From positions 1 through 28,838 of the forward strand of contig JAJXUF010000035.1 in assembly GCA_021783175.1 (NCBI GenBank): DNA of 28,838 nt, given 5' to 3'. Below the pieces are notes generated by a model. That model was not told the DNA's origin. It made no database searches and worked only from the letters and a program-made list of their open reading frames with translations. The first letter of the stretch is position 1. Each line of letters opens with the position of its first letter. The translations under genes and the position numbers were made by a program. Origin of the DNA: Pseudomonadota bacterium. GTDB lineage: Bacteria; Pseudomonadota; Gammaproteobacteria; Acidiferrobacterales; UBA6901. Below, piece by piece: positions 15,104 to 24,163 of the stretch.

Positions 15104-15203
15104 TTGGGCGGTCCAGTGGCAGGATCCGGATTTGCCCGTGGCGTCGGATGTGATGATGTTGACGCCGAATCTATAGGGCCGGAACGAAAATTGCGGAGGC
15201 ATA

Positions 15204-15611
15204 ATGAAGCACGATCATCGGGTCGCCTTGGTGCTGTTCGTGTTGCGCATAAGCGTATTTCTTGCCATGTTCGTCTGGATTCTTGACCGACTGGTTCGCC
15301 CCACCGACGCCTTAAGCATCTATGAACCGCTTCACCTTTTGAAGGGTGTCAGCCACGAGGTGCTATATGGAATTGCCGTTATTGAGCTGATTATCCTGGT
15401 CAGCTTTCTGATGGGTATTCAAAAGCGGTGGAGCTATGGCGCGGTACTTGTGCTGAACGCCGCCTGGATCGTTTCCTCCTATCACCAGTTCTTCGCGCCC
15501 TTTGTCGGGAAAAATCTGTTGTTTTTCGCGGCATGGCCGATGTTTGCGGCTTGCTTTGGCCTATACGTCTTGCGTCACCTGGATACCCTGTGGGTAATCG
15601 ACAAATACTGA
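15204..15611 (+). CDS. Four-TM inner-membrane protein, DoxX-like
   Basis: This 135-residue protein has four hydrophobic helices near residues 8-27, 52-71, 77-94 and 99-127, with no signal peptide. The first helix (LFVLRISVFLAMFVWILDRLVRP) and the overall four-helix size resemble DoxX/SURF4-type proteins, but I see no strict signature. Many DoxX-like proteins have no known function; some are linked to redox or thiosulfate metabolism. The ATG follows GCGGAGG with short (4-base) spacing. The gene stands alone between two intergenic regions, with its own promoter and palindromes upstream and a hairpin downstream. The coding call is confident; the family call is tentative. Confidence 0.75.
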   Translation: MKHDHRVALVLFVLRISVFLAMFVWILDRLVRPTDALSIYEPLHLLKGVSHEVLYGIAVIELIILVSFLMGIQKRWSYGAVLVLNAAWIVSSYHQFFAPFVGKNLLFFAAWPMFAACFGLYVLRHLDTLWVIDKY

Positions 15612-16001
15612 CCCAGGCAATACGCTGCCAGGTCGAATGGGGTCGCTACGACCCTTCACCTCAAAGTTTTTTCAAGGATGGAGTATTCGCCGCTGGGGTG
15701 GCTAGGTCTGTTCTGGTAAATGTTGTGGCACATGCCCGCTCCGCATGACGTATAGCTTCCTGAAGTGCGGTATTGTTAACGGCTAGAAAAGTCGAGTTTC
15801 CGTTGGTAGCCCTGGGATCGCCGCTTTGCCGGCACCCACACAATGCCGGCGGCATGGTGAAAGGCGCCGAAATCTGTGACTGGCATGATATCCAATTCAT
15901 CGATTGCGCCGTCGCAGCATGGCCTGGGTTATGATATTAGTTTGCTCGCCAACTTTGCTGCACGGAGAGCTTGCGGCGCTACCGAGGACTAATTTGCTGT
16001 C
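15612..16001. other. Intergenic region upstream of the GcvR-like gene
   Basis: This 390-base stretch has no convincing gene. A 79-codon leftward frame (15661-15900) has no recognisable domain. The stretch holds the hairpin at 15640-15654, paired GCCGGC hexamers near 15829 and 15845, and a TATGAT (15930-15935) that may be the -10 of the GcvR-like gene. The closest -35 candidate (TTGCGC, 15904-15909) is 20 bases away, which is too far for a good promoter. Confidence 0.45.
15640..15654 (+). terminator. Possible terminator of the four-TM protein gene
   Basis: GGGTCG-CTA-CGACCC forms a tight 6-bp hairpin with a 3-base loop, 28 bases after the stop codon. A TTTTTT run follows about 11 bases later, further away than in a classic intrinsic terminator, so efficiency is uncertain. 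Confidence 0.4.
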
Positions 16002-16532
16002 ATGAAAAAATATCTGGTGATTTCCGCCATCGGAAACGATCGGCCTGGCATCGTCAATGAGCTGGCCAGAGCCGTACTTGATGGGGGCGGCAATATCGAG
16101 GACAGCAGGATGACCGTGCTTGGCGGCGAATTTGCCCTAATCCTGATGATCTCAGGGAGCTGGAATGCTGTCGCGAAGATCGAGGCGATGGCACCAGCGC
16201 TCGGGAAGAAACTCAATCTGGCCATCCTTGCGCGCCAAACCGAAGGCCGCACGCCGCGACCGAGAATGGTGCCCTACGCGGTAGATGTCGTATCTATGGA
16301 TCATCCCGGGATCGTGCAGAAAGTGGCCGAGTTCTTTTCAAGTCGTGGCATCAATATCGAAGACCTGAACAGCTGGACCTATCCTGCAGCTCATACGGGA
16401 ACATCCATGTTTTCGCTGAATATGACAATCAGTGTACCGGCGGATCTCCACATTGGTCGATTGCGCGATGAGTTTTCGGATTTTTGTGATGAGTTGAACG
16501 TCGACGCAACCTTGGAGCCGGCCCGGACCTGA
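16002..16532 (+). CDS. GcvR-like double-ACT-domain regulator
   Basis: This 176-residue protein consists of two ACT domains and nothing else. The first begins YLVISAIGNDRPGIVNELARAVLDGGGNIEDSRM (4-37) and the second YAVDVVSMDHPGIVQKVAEFFSSRGINIEDLNS (about 92-124). Both have the conserved Gly at the ligand-binding turn (RPGIV, HPGIV). This matches GcvR, which in E. coli represses the glycine cleavage operon by binding the activator GcvA in response to glycine. No DNA-binding domain is present. No gcvA or gcv operon is in the window, so the partner and ligand are inferred. It has its own intergenic regions on both sides and is likely monocistronic. Confidence 0.88.
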   Translation: MKKYLVISAIGNDRPGIVNELARAVLDGGGNIEDSRMTVLGGEFALILMISGSWNAVAKIEAMAPALGKKLNLAILARQTEGRTPRPRMVPYAVDVVSMDHPGIVQKVAEFFSSRGINIEDLNSWTYPAAHTGTSMFSLNMTISVPADLHIGRLRDEFSDFCDELNVDATLEPART

Positions 16533-16771
16533 GCGCCAGCTTTAGGTCGACCCAATTAGGCTTGCGCTATTCACTACAGGCTAGATGCGGTGGTGGTGTG
16601 TCCGATGTGCGCGCTGGTATGCGGTGCAATCGCGCGTAGCCGAGGTCCATCTGGGACCACGTTGGCGCGATCGTTGCGCGGTCGATAATCAACCACGGCC
16701 GTATCCAGCCAGTAATTGATCTCGGCCAAAATTCACAAAGAACAATAACGAGGATTGAAGAGGGAACGCGC

Positions 16772-17623
16772 ATGAATGAAATTACAGGGAATCTGTTTGG
16801 GCGTAACGGCCGAAATATTCATCTGACTGCCTCGAGTTATCCGCTCGCGACCGGTCCAGTCAATGCGCAATCTTTAATACACACCGACCTCGCCGATGTG
16901 ACGGCTGCTGAAATCGCCATTCCGGTTCACGACGGGGAGATACCCGGTTACCAGGCTATGCCTGCGACAGGCAAAAAATTTCCGGTAATTATCGTAGTTC
17001 AGGAAATATTCGGAGTACACGAACATATCAAGGACATTTGCCGCAGACTGGCCAAGCTCGGATATCTGGCTGTTGCCCCCGAACTGTACGCACGCCAGGC
17101 AGACGTTTCGAAAATAACGGACATTCAGCAGATCTTGACCACCGTTGTTTCAAAGGTAACGGATGTGCAGATCATTTCCGATCTCGATGCCGCTGTTGCC
17201 TGGGCACAGTCTTCGGGCAAGGGAGATATCTCGCGTCTTGGCATCACCGGCTTCTGCTGGGGTGGGCGTATCGTTTGGTTGTACGCCGCGCACAGTCCGC
17301 AGCTCAAGGCCGGCGTGGCTTGGTATGGTCGGCTGAGCGGTGCCGCGAGCCAGAATCAGCCGCAGCATCCAGTTGACGTGGCAGGCTCACTTAAAGCGCC
17401 GGTACTTGGACTTTACGGCGGAGCCGACCAGGCCGTACCGATCGATACAATAGACGCCATGCGCGCTAAGCTCAATGCAATTGGCAGTCCATCGGAGATT
17501 ATCGTCTACCCCGACGCCGCGCATGCATTTTTCGCCGACTACCGACCAAGCTATCGCCACGCCGATGCTGAAGACGGCTGGAAAAGAATGCTCGCCTGGT
17601 TTGAGCGGCACGGGATTGCCTGA
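16772..17623 (+). CDS. Dienelactone hydrolase family protein
   Basis: This 283-residue alpha/beta hydrolase is of the carboxymethylenebutenolidase type. The nucleophile elbow is GFCWGG with Cys162. Asp219 (GGADQAVP) and His251 (DAAHAFF) complete the Cys-Asp-His triad that distinguishes dienelactone hydrolases from serine hydrolases. The strongly conserved [35 protein letters not shown] segment is present. The known reaction opens dienelactones in chloroaromatic degradation, but this subgroup is widespread and often has no such pathway nearby. Residues 1-33 (NLFGRNGRN, then hydrophobic residues and a PVNAQ end) look like a worn Tat signal peptide without the twin Arg. The upstream bases carry only a weak ribosome site. 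Lipoprotein hydrolase gene follows after 138 bases. Confidence 0.92.
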   Translation: MNEITGNLFGRNGRNIHLTASSYPLATGPVNAQSLIHTDLADVTAAEIAIPVHDGEIPGYQAMPATGKKFPVIIVVQEIFGVHEHIKDICRRLAKLGYLAVAPELYARQADVSKITDIQQILTTVVSKVTDVQIISDLDAAVAWAQSSGKGDISRLGITGFCWGGRIVWLYAAHSPQLKAGVAWYGRLSGAASQNQPQHPVDVAGSLKAPVLGLYGGADQAVPIDTIDAMRAKLNAIGSPSEIIVYPDAAHAFFADYRPSYRHADAEDGWKRMLAWFERHGIA

Positions 17624-17761
17624 TGTTGGACCAAGTGGATTGACGTTCCCGGGCCACCTGGCCGGCGACACAATTACAAGCCAAGCCAGATCGGCAGCCT
17701 CAATTTGGTCCTTACGTGCGAAGGGACCAGCTGGTTATGGTGAAGCACAAGGAGGCGGACA

Positions 17762-18712
17762 TTGCGCATGAGCCGAATGGCGCGCGTGCGTGATTTCGCC
17801 GTGATTAACCGGGCGATTGTCCGGACGGCGATTCTGTTGCTCGCCGGACTTGCCAGTGCCTGTCAAGGACCCAATCATTATCTCATTTATCCGCACCGAA
17901 CCCCGCCGGGAGTTGTCACCTGGAGTGAAGAGGCGAAAGAAGGGCGGCTCCTGATCCACCTTGAGTGGGCCAAGCCCGACGGAAGCGGATTGTTTCCCGC
18001 AATATTGGTGCACCCCGAGGCCGGCGGTACGGCATCCGACATGCGTGGCGTTATCAGTAATCTGGCGCAGCACGGGTACGTTGCCGTGGCTGCCGATTAT
18101 CGAAGGCTTATCGACGGCAAATACCGACGCACGCTGTTTCCCTGGCGCCAACAAAGCGATGTAACGGCAGCTCTTGATATCGTTCAGGCGAACCCATCTG
18201 TAGATACGAGCCGCATCGCGACCTTGGGGTTTTCCCAGGGCGGCGTGTTCAGTTTGCTCATCGCCGCCCATGCTCCAGAGCGCATCAAGGCCGTAGTCGC
18301 TTACTATCCGGTGACGGATTTTGAAGGCTGGCTCAACCCGGCCAGTTACCCAAACCCCATGCGCCGTTTTGTCTATCGCATGATTCGTCGCTATTTCCGA
18401 AAGCAATCCGGTGCCCAAAGTGAAGGCGAGTTCATCGCCGATTTGCGCCGCGCATCACCGATCGATCAGGTGCGCACATTGCGCGCCCCGGTTCTATTGA
18501 TTCACGGGGCCAGCGATACATCGGCGCCCGTTTCACAGTCGGAGCAGCTGGCGGCTGCGCTGCGGGGGCTCGGACGACAGGTTCATGTCATCATCATTCC
18601 CAACGCCGGACACGTGTTCAATTTTAAGAACAAGCAGGAGGCGATAGTTACCTGGAATGCTACCCTGAGGTGGTTCGATGAGTATCTCAAACCTTTAAGC
18701 CGCAAGCGCTGA
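17762..18712 (+). CDS. Alpha/beta hydrolase, dienelactone-hydrolase-like, probable lipoprotein
   Basis: This 316-residue protein starts best at the TTG at 17762, since GGAGG (17751-17755) is 6 bases upstream; an ATG at 17768 would have 12-base spacing. A basic N-terminus and hydrophobic core (AILLLAGLASAC) end at Cys34. The lipobox reads ASAC with Ala at -3, which is tolerated but not ideal, so lipidation is probable rather than certain. The hydrolase domain has nucleophile Ser158 in GFSQGG, Asp245 in HGASDTSAP and His277 in NAGHVFNF. It is related to the preceding dienelactone hydrolase but has Ser in place of Cys. The natural substrate is unknown. It converges on the lactate permease gene. 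Confidence 0.87.
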   Translation: MRMSRMARVRDFAVINRAIVRTAILLLAGLASACQGPNHYLIYPHRTPPGVVTWSEEAKEGRLLIHLEWAKPDGSGLFPAILVHPEAGGTASDMRGVISNLAQHGYVAVAADYRRLIDGKYRRTLFPWRQQSDVTAALDIVQANPSVDTSRIATLGFSQGGVFSLLIAAHAPERIKAVVAYYPVTDFEGWLNPASYPNPMRRFVYRMIRRYFRKQSGAQSEGEFIADLRRASPIDQVRTLRAPVLLIHGASDTSAPVSQSEQLAAALRGLGRQVHVIIIPNAGHVFNFKNKQEAIVTWNATLRWFDEYLKPLSRKR

Positions 18713-18864
18713 CACGGGTAATGCGCGGCGGCAGGCAGGTGTGCTGACAGTCGATGCAAGAACGACCGGGTATCGCACTGCAGCCGGATTAGCAGGACGC
18801 ACCAAATTAATAGCGTGTGCTGCACCCCGCTGTGTCTGATTGTCATGCCCTGCACTAGATGCCC

Positions 18865-18924
18865 GGTCCTCGACGAGCGCAACTTGGCGTTTTTTAAGTT
18901 GCCTTAGCTGCGCTCGTCCGGACC
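18865..18924. terminator. 60-bp near-palindrome between convergent hydrolase and permease genes
   Basis: Outer arms GGTCC (18865-18869) and GGACC (18920-18924), then GACGAGCGCA (18872-18881) and TGCGCTCGTC (18909-18918), enclose a third pair GCAACTT (18879-18885) and AAGTTGC (18896-18902) around a T6 run. The element lies in the 235-base gap, 23 bases after the lctP stop on the lctP side. It can fold in transcripts from either strand and most likely acts as a bidirectional 3' end structure. Confidence 0.5.
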
Positions 18925-18947
18925 ATTCTTACGCTCGCGCCGTTACC

Positions 18948-20570
18948 TTATGGCATTTGAGCAGGTGTCATTGCGCCCGGAAACACCAGGTAGAACAAAA
19001 CACCGATCAATATCAGATAGCCAAGCAGGATCAGGGTCCAGCCCATGTTGTGACGGATCACTACACCTTCGTTGCGGACATAGCGGCTGGTCGAAACGCC
19101 CACGCTTGCGGTTTGCGGCGCGACTGGTTTGCCGACTTCCGCGCCAACCGAGTTAAGTGTCGGCAGCAGCAACCCCGGGAACCCGAGGAGCTTGCCGACA
19201 AGCGCCTGAAATGCCCCGAACATGGCATTGGTTGAAGTATTGCTCCCAGAGAGAGCAACGCCGATCCATCCCAGTACCGGTGCGATCAGCAGATACATAA
19301 CACCAAACTTCGAGAATGCGTAAGCCAGCGATGCCGCCATACCGGAGTAATTGAAAACGTAGGCGAGGCCAAAAATGAACACGCCGACCAACAATGCACC
19401 CCACATCTGATGGAAGGTACGGCGAAAGACTTCCTTCAGGTCCTTCATTCCCAATCGCAGCAGTACGGCCACGATAAACCAGGACGCCAGGATTGCCGTG
19501 CCTCCAATGAAGGGTGCAAAGTTGAATAGCGCCACCACATTGTTGTGTGTGACCGACGATATCGCCTCAACTTTCTCGGCAAACAGACTTACCTTGGGTA
19601 AAGTCGACCAAGGTCCCGTCCAAAGCACAACCACGATAATGAGCACGATGAACGGCATCCAAGCCTGTACCAGTTCGGCGCGAGACAGCCCATGCGCTTT
19701 GCGATCGGCCGAGCCCTTTTCTGACTTGATCGGTTTGCCGCCGTACCCCAGGACCGTGCGCGGCTGCCAAAATTTGAGCAGCACGAGCAGCGCCGCGAAG
19801 CACACAATAGAGCCGGTCACGTCGGGCAGGTAGGGTCCGAGATGGGTTGCCACCGGATACTGGCCGGCAATATATCCAAGTGAGCCGACTATGGCCAAAG
19901 GCCAGCCATCGCGCAGGCCGCGTTTTCCGCTTACCAGGTAAATGAGCACCCAGGGAGGTAGCAGAGCAAGGACTGCGACCAGTCGGCCGACGCTGGCGGA
20001 AAGTTCAAGCAATGGATAACCGGTGACTGCAGCCAGGGCGATGATGGGGACTCCCAGGGCGCCGTAGGATACTGGCGCATTGTTGGCTATCGCCGCAACG
20101 CGTACCGCATCCAGATCCGGTATGCCGAGAGTAATGAGAATCGGGGCAACAACCGCCCACGGATAGCCAAATCCGACCAAGCCTTCGAGCAACGCCCCAA
20201 AAGCCCATGCAAAGAGAATTGTCTGCACGCGCACATCGGCGGTGCCCTGCGCTACCAGCCAGCGTCGGAAACGTTCAAAAACACCCGTGATCATGAGGGT
20301 ATTGAAAAGGACAACGCCCCAGAACGTGATCCAGTCGACCGCCCAAACGCCTGTAGCAGCCCCGTAAATATAGGCTAATACGCCCTGATGCAATGGCATG
20401 TGCCAAAGCCACACGGCGAGTGAAAAAGTAACAAGGGAGCCAATAAGTGTTGCCGCCCAGGCCGAGACCCGGTAAACAGCCAACATGACCAGCAGTAAAA
20501 CGACAGGAACCAAAGCAACTAGCGCTGTTACGACAAGATTGTTCAAAGGATTGAGAAGTTGCGTAAACAT
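18948..20570 (-). CDS. lctP: L-lactate permease (LctP family)
   Basis: This 540-residue inner-membrane transporter has about 12-14 helices and takes up lactate (and often glycolate) with protons. Family landmarks are the N-terminal helices followed by AYIYGAATGVWAVDWITFWGVVLFNTLMITGVFERFRRW, then LLEGLVGFGYPWAVVAPILITLGI, AIANNAPVSYGALGVPIIALA, and near the C-terminus GWIGVALSGSNTSTNAMFGAFQ. The length agrees with LldP/LctP proteins (about 550). The ATG has a clear AGGAGAAG ribosome site. No lactate dehydrogenase or regulator lies beside it. It is divergent from sucA, sharing a 674-base intergenic region. Confidence 0.95.
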   Translation of the reverse strand: MFTQLLNPLNNLVVTALVALVPVVLLLVMLAVYRVSAWAATLIGSLVTFSLAVWLWHMPLHQGVLAYIYGAATGVWAVDWITFWGVVLFNTLMITGVFERFRRWLVAQGTADVRVQTILFAWAFGALLEGLVGFGYPWAVVAPILITLGIPDLDAVRVAAIANNAPVSYGALGVPIIALAAVTGYPLLELSASVGRLVAVLALLPPWVLIYLVSGKRGLRDGWPLAIVGSLGYIAGQYPVATHLGPYLPDVTGSIVCFAALLVLLKFWQPRTVLGYGGKPIKSEKGSADRKAHGLSRAELVQAWMPFIVLIIVVVLWTGPWSTLPKVSLFAEKVEAISSVTHNNVVALFNFAPFIGGTAILASWFIVAVLLRLGMKDLKEVFRRTFHQMWGALLVGVFIFGLAYVFNYSGMAASLAYAFSKFGVMYLLIAPVLGWIGVALSGSNTSTNAMFGAFQALVGKLLGFPGLLLPTLNSVGAEVGKPVAPQTASVGVSTSRYVRNEGVVIRHNMGWTLILLGYLILIGVLFYLVFPGAMTPAQMP

Positions 20571-21244
20571 TATTCTTCTCCTCTTTCGGTGGACCCGCTC
20601 AGCCGCCCATGGTCTGGCACTCAGCTAGGATCGAGGAAAAAGCTGCACGCCGCGGCGCAGCCGCCGGTCACGAGAAAGGCATATGACAAGACGCAAGAAT
20701 ATAGCGGGAACGCTTCATCTGCTGACACCTCGCGTGTGCGCTGTGCCGAAGCGCGATCTGGCCGTAATGACCAGACCTAAGTTGATTATGGACTGCTAGT
20801 TGAGCCGCGGCCAGTGGCCAGTTCAAAAAAAGAATTACAGCCGGTGTGACATGCATTGAGCACCCACTCCTTGAAGAAGGTCCGGCAAAGACCGTGCCAT
20901 AGAGATCGCTTATAGCCCCGCATCCGGGCCGACATTGACAGTCAGTGACCCGCAACCGGCTTGCGAGACTGGCCAGGTTGAAACGAGGTGGCACCACGGG
21001 CGGATCGATAGCCCTCGGAGATTGCTTGTTCGCGCACATGCCGACAAATCAATTTGCGTGCTAGAGTTTCTAATAAATACGTCTGTTCTGCGCGTTGTGC
21101 CGTGTCGGGCAGCGCATGCGGGAACTGGCTGGGACGCTTGGGTGACTAATTTAGTAGATGGAAGCCGTCCGGGATCTGGCGTGGCCCGCAGCCCGACCGG
21201 CTTCGCAATTGATTACCCGCTTATGGCAAGACTGGTGGATAGGA
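20571..21244. other. Long divergent intergenic region between lctP and sucA
   Basis: The 674 bases contain no supported gene on either strand. They should hold promoters for both units, but I see no strong -35/-10 pair. Notable items are an inverted pair TCTGG/CCAGA spaced by 9 bases (20757-20775), GGCC-AGT-GGCC followed by an A7 run near 20807-20832, GGTC/GACC arms near 20880-20897, and a TTGACA at 20936-20941 without a matching -10. The size is large for a simple divergent promoter region. Confidence 0.5.
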
Positions 21245-24094
21245 ATGGATGATCCGCAAAACCGAGAGACACTTAAGGCATGGTTGAGCACCTCGCCGCT
21301 CGCCAGTGGCAATGCAACTTATCTTGAGCAGTTGTACGAGAACTTCCTGCAGAATCCAGGCGCCGTGGATGAGACATGGCGGCGCTACTTCGAAAGCCTG
21401 CCTCAAGTCGATGGTGTGGCTGTGGACGTGGCGCACTCCGAGATTCGCGACCGATTTCGTCGCATGGTGTACCAGGGGAAGCTGCGCATCGCGAATCCGA
21501 CCCCCGGCGTCGCTACTGGCGACCTTCGAGAAAAGCAGGTTAGGGTGCTGCAGCTCATCAATGCCTACCGTTTTCGCGGTCACCAGCGCGCGCGACTAGA
21601 TCCGCTAGCAGCAATGGAGATGCCGGAGGTGCCGGAACTGTATCCTGCGCATCACGGATTGACGGCAATAGATCTAGATACCGAGTTCGATACAGGTTCG
21701 CTGGTTGGTCCACAAAGAGCGACACTGCGAGAAATCCTCGAGATCCTCGAGAAAACGTACTGCGGTTCTATCGGCGCCGAGTATATGTATCTTACCGATA
21801 CGGCAGAAAAGCGCTGGATCCAGCATCACCTTGAAAGTGCGCGCGGCACTCCCAGTTACTCCAAGGAAATCAGGCAGCGACTATTCGACCGCGTTACCGC
21901 GGCCGAAGGGTTGGAGCACCACCTGCATGCAAAGTATGTCGGGCAGAAGCGTTTCTCTTTGGAGGGAGCCGAAAGCCTGATCCCGTTGCTGGATGCTCTC
22001 GTACAGCGCGGCGGCGAACGCGGAATCAAGGAAATCATCATTGGCATGGCCCACCGCGGTCGTCTCAATGTGCTCGTCAATATTTTGGGCAAAACTCCAG
22101 CCGAGCTCTTCCAGGAATTTGAGGGCAAGCGGCTCAAAAATGTCGATGGCTCGGGTGATGTGAAATACCATTTGGGGTTTTCCTCAAACGTCAGAACGCC
22201 GGGAGGACCCGTGCACCTGGCGCTGGCATTCAATCCATCGCACCTTGAAATTGTCGGGCCTGTGGTGGAGGGGTCGGTGCGCGCTCGCCAGGACCGACGC
22301 AAAGACCGGGAAGGCACACAGGTTGTGCCGCTGTTGATACACGGCGATGCGGCATTCGCCGGTCAGGGAGTGGTGATGGAAACCTTCAATATGTCGCAGT
22401 CGCGCGGCTATTCCACCAAGGGTACGGTCCACATCGTAGTGAACAATCAGATCGGCTTCACAACCAGCCTGCAGCAAGATGCGCGCTCTACTCTGTACTG
22501 TACCGACGTGGCCAAGATGGTCAGTGCCCCGATTTTTCATGTCAATGGCGATGATCTGGAAGCCGTGCTCTTTGTGGGTCAGATTGCGCTCGACTATCGC
22601 ATGACATTCCGGAAGGACGTGGTGGTAGATATTGTTTGCTATCGGCGTCACGGTCACAGCGAGGCCGATGAGCCGTCGGTAACCCAGCCTCTCATGTACA
22701 AAAGGATTCATGAGAAGCAGTCGACTCGCGAACTCTATGCACGCAAGCTTGTGGATGAAGGAGTGATCGCTGCTGAGACGCCGTCGCTAAGTGCCGAAAA
22801 CTACCGCCTCGGTCTCGAATCAGGGGCATGCGTGACGCTTGATTTCATCTCTGACGAGCAAGCGCATTACCCATACGCCGCCAACTGGAGGCCTTACGTC
22901 GGCAAGAGCTGCAATTCGGAGGTCGATACCCGCGTGTCATTGCAGAAGCTGCGCGAGCTATCCGCCCGCCTCGGCGAGCTCCCGGACGGATTCGAACTGC
23001 ATCCAAACGTCATCAAGATCTACGATAATCGGCGCAAGATGGCCGCGGGCGCATTGCCTATCGACTGGGGTTTCGCCGAGACCCTGGCTTATGCGACGCT
23101 ATTGCATGACGGTTATGACGTTCGCCTATCCGGTCAAGACAGTGCCCGCGGTACTTTCTTTCATCGTCATGCTGTCGTTTACAACGTTAAGGATGGCAGC
23201 GCTTATGTGCCGCTGCGGCAACTGGCCAAGAAACAACCGGGCTTCCTGGTCGTCAATTCGCCGCTGTCGGAGGAGGCGGTACTGGCATTCGAATACGGCT
23301 ACGCTACAACAGACCCGGAAAGTCTTACTGTGTGGGAAGCGCAGTTCGGAGACTTCGCGAATAACGCCCAGGTTGTCATCGACCAGTTCATTAGTGCCGG
23401 TGAGCAGAAGTGGGGGCGCCTGTGCGGCCTTGTATTGTTCTTGCCACACGGGTATGAAGGCCAGGGGCCGGAACATTCTTCGGCGCGCTTCGAACGCTAT
23501 CTGCAACTGGCGGCCGAGCAGAATATGCAGGTATGCATACCGACCACGGCAGCCCAGATGTTCCATCTGCTGCGACGCCAGATGTTGCAGGATTGCCGCA
23601 AACCGCTTGTTGTCATGACGCCTAAAAGCTTGTTGCGCCACCGGCTAGCGACGAGCTCGCTCGAGGACCTGTTTGACGGCCAGTTCCACATGATCGTTCC
23701 AGAAGTAGACCAATTGGATCCCGCATTGGTACAGCGTCTGGTACTGTGTAGCGGCAGGGTATATTACGATTTGTTGGAAAAGCGGCGCGAACAGAATCGC
23801 ACAGATGTTGCCATAGTGCGTATGGAGCAAATGTACCCGTTTCCCGAGGCCGGACTGCGTGCTGAGATTGAGCGCTACCCAAACATCAAGGCGGTAGTCT
23901 GGTGTCAGGAGGAGCCGAAGAACCAAGGAGCTTGGTATTCGAGCCAACATCATGTTCGCAATGTTATGCCGGCTGACATGCCGTTAACATATGCTGGCAG
24001 GCCGGCATCTGCGGCGCCAGCAGTAGGGCAGGCAGCGCTACATCTTCAACAGTTGCGCACGCTGATTACGGAGGCGCTGGCCGGTTCGGATTGA
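21245..24094 (+). CDS. sucA: 2-oxoglutarate dehydrogenase E1 component
   Basis: This is the thiamine-diphosphate-dependent decarboxylase that starts conversion of 2-oxoglutarate to succinyl-CoA. From the ATG at 21245 it has 950 residues (E. coli: 933). The N-terminal E2-binding segment is typical (PLASGNATYLEQLYENFLQNPGAVDETWRRYF). The conserved active-site pieces are GMAHRGRLNVLVNIL (near 267), NPSHLEIVGPVVEG (near 329) with the substrate-binding His, and the ThDP/Mg site HGDAAFAGQGVVMETFN (near 365). The C-terminal half carries LPHGYEGQGPEHSSARFERYLQL. I chose 21245 because GGTGG lies 6 bases upstream; an ATG at 21158 would add 29 residues unlike family N-termini. It heads the sucA-sucB-lpd-sucC-sucD series. 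Confidence 0.97.
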   Translation: MDDPQNRETLKAWLSTSPLASGNATYLEQLYENFLQNPGAVDETWRRYFESLPQVDGVAVDVAHSEIRDRFRRMVYQGKLRIANPTPGVATGDLREKQVRVLQLINAYRFRGHQRARLDPLAAMEMPEVPELYPAHHGLTAIDLDTEFDTGSLVGPQRATLREILEILEKTYCGSIGAEYMYLTDTAEKRWIQHHLESARGTPSYSKEIRQRLFDRVTAAEGLEHHLHAKYVGQKRFSLEGAESLIPLLDALVQRGGERGIKEIIIGMAHRGRLNVLVNILGKTPAELFQEFEGKRLKNVDGSGDVKYHLGFSSNVRTPGGPVHLALAFNPSHLEIVGPVVEGSVRARQDRRKDREGTQVVPLLIHGDAAFAGQGVVMETFNMSQSRGYSTKGTVHIVVNNQIGFTTSLQQDARSTLYCTDVAKMVSAPIFHVNGDDLEAVLFVGQIALDYRMTFRKDVVVDIVCYRRHGHSEADEPSVTQPLMYKRIHEKQSTRELYARKLVDEGVIAAETPSLSAENYRLGLESGACVTLDFISDEQAHYPYAANWRPYVGKSCNSEVDTRVSLQKLRELSARLGELPDGFELHPNVIKIYDNRRKMAAGALPIDWGFAETLAYATLLHDGYDVRLSGQDSARGTFFHRHAVVYNVKDGSAYVPLRQLAKKQPGFLVVNSPLSEEAVLAFEYGYATTDPESLTVWEAQFGDFANNAQVVIDQFISAGEQKWGRLCGLVLFLPHGYEGQGPEHSSARFERYLQLAAEQNMQVCIPTTAAQMFHLLRRQMLQDCRKPLVVMTPKSLLRHRLATSSLEDLFDGQFHMIVPEVDQLDPALVQRLVLCSGRVYYDLLEKRREQNRTDVAIVRMEQMYPFPEAGLRAEIERYPNIKAVVWCQEEPKNQGAWYSSQHHVRNVMPADMPLTYAGRPASAAPAVGQAALHLQQLRTLITEALAGSD

Positions 24095-24163
24095 GCGCCG
24101 CAGGATGTGAGTAATCGCGTTGTCGAAGCCGCAACGGCTTGCGGTCAATGGAGGGAGTCCATA

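Larger units (their letters stand above)
14873..15203. other. Intergenic region with strong palindromes upstream of the four-TM gene
   Basis: No gene is supported. The region contains a hairpin (15006-15021), an adjoining TCGCGA-based palindrome (15022-15047) and a candidate promoter (15074-15103), each listed separately. The first 100 bases after the PAP2 stop show no clear intrinsic terminator. Confidence 0.5.

Noticed and set aside
15661..15900. 79-codon leftward frame between the four-TM gene and the GcvR-like gene
   Set aside because: No recognisable domain, and its end overlaps terminator-like sequence; kept only as part of the intergenic note.
17735..18418. 227-codon open frame antisense to the lipoprotein hydrolase gene
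   Set aside because: It covers the clear hydrolase domain on the other strand and shows no known motif.
21158..21244. N-terminal extension of sucA from an upstream ATG
   Set aside because: The added 29 residues do not resemble E1 N-termini and the upstream ATG lacks a ribosome site.
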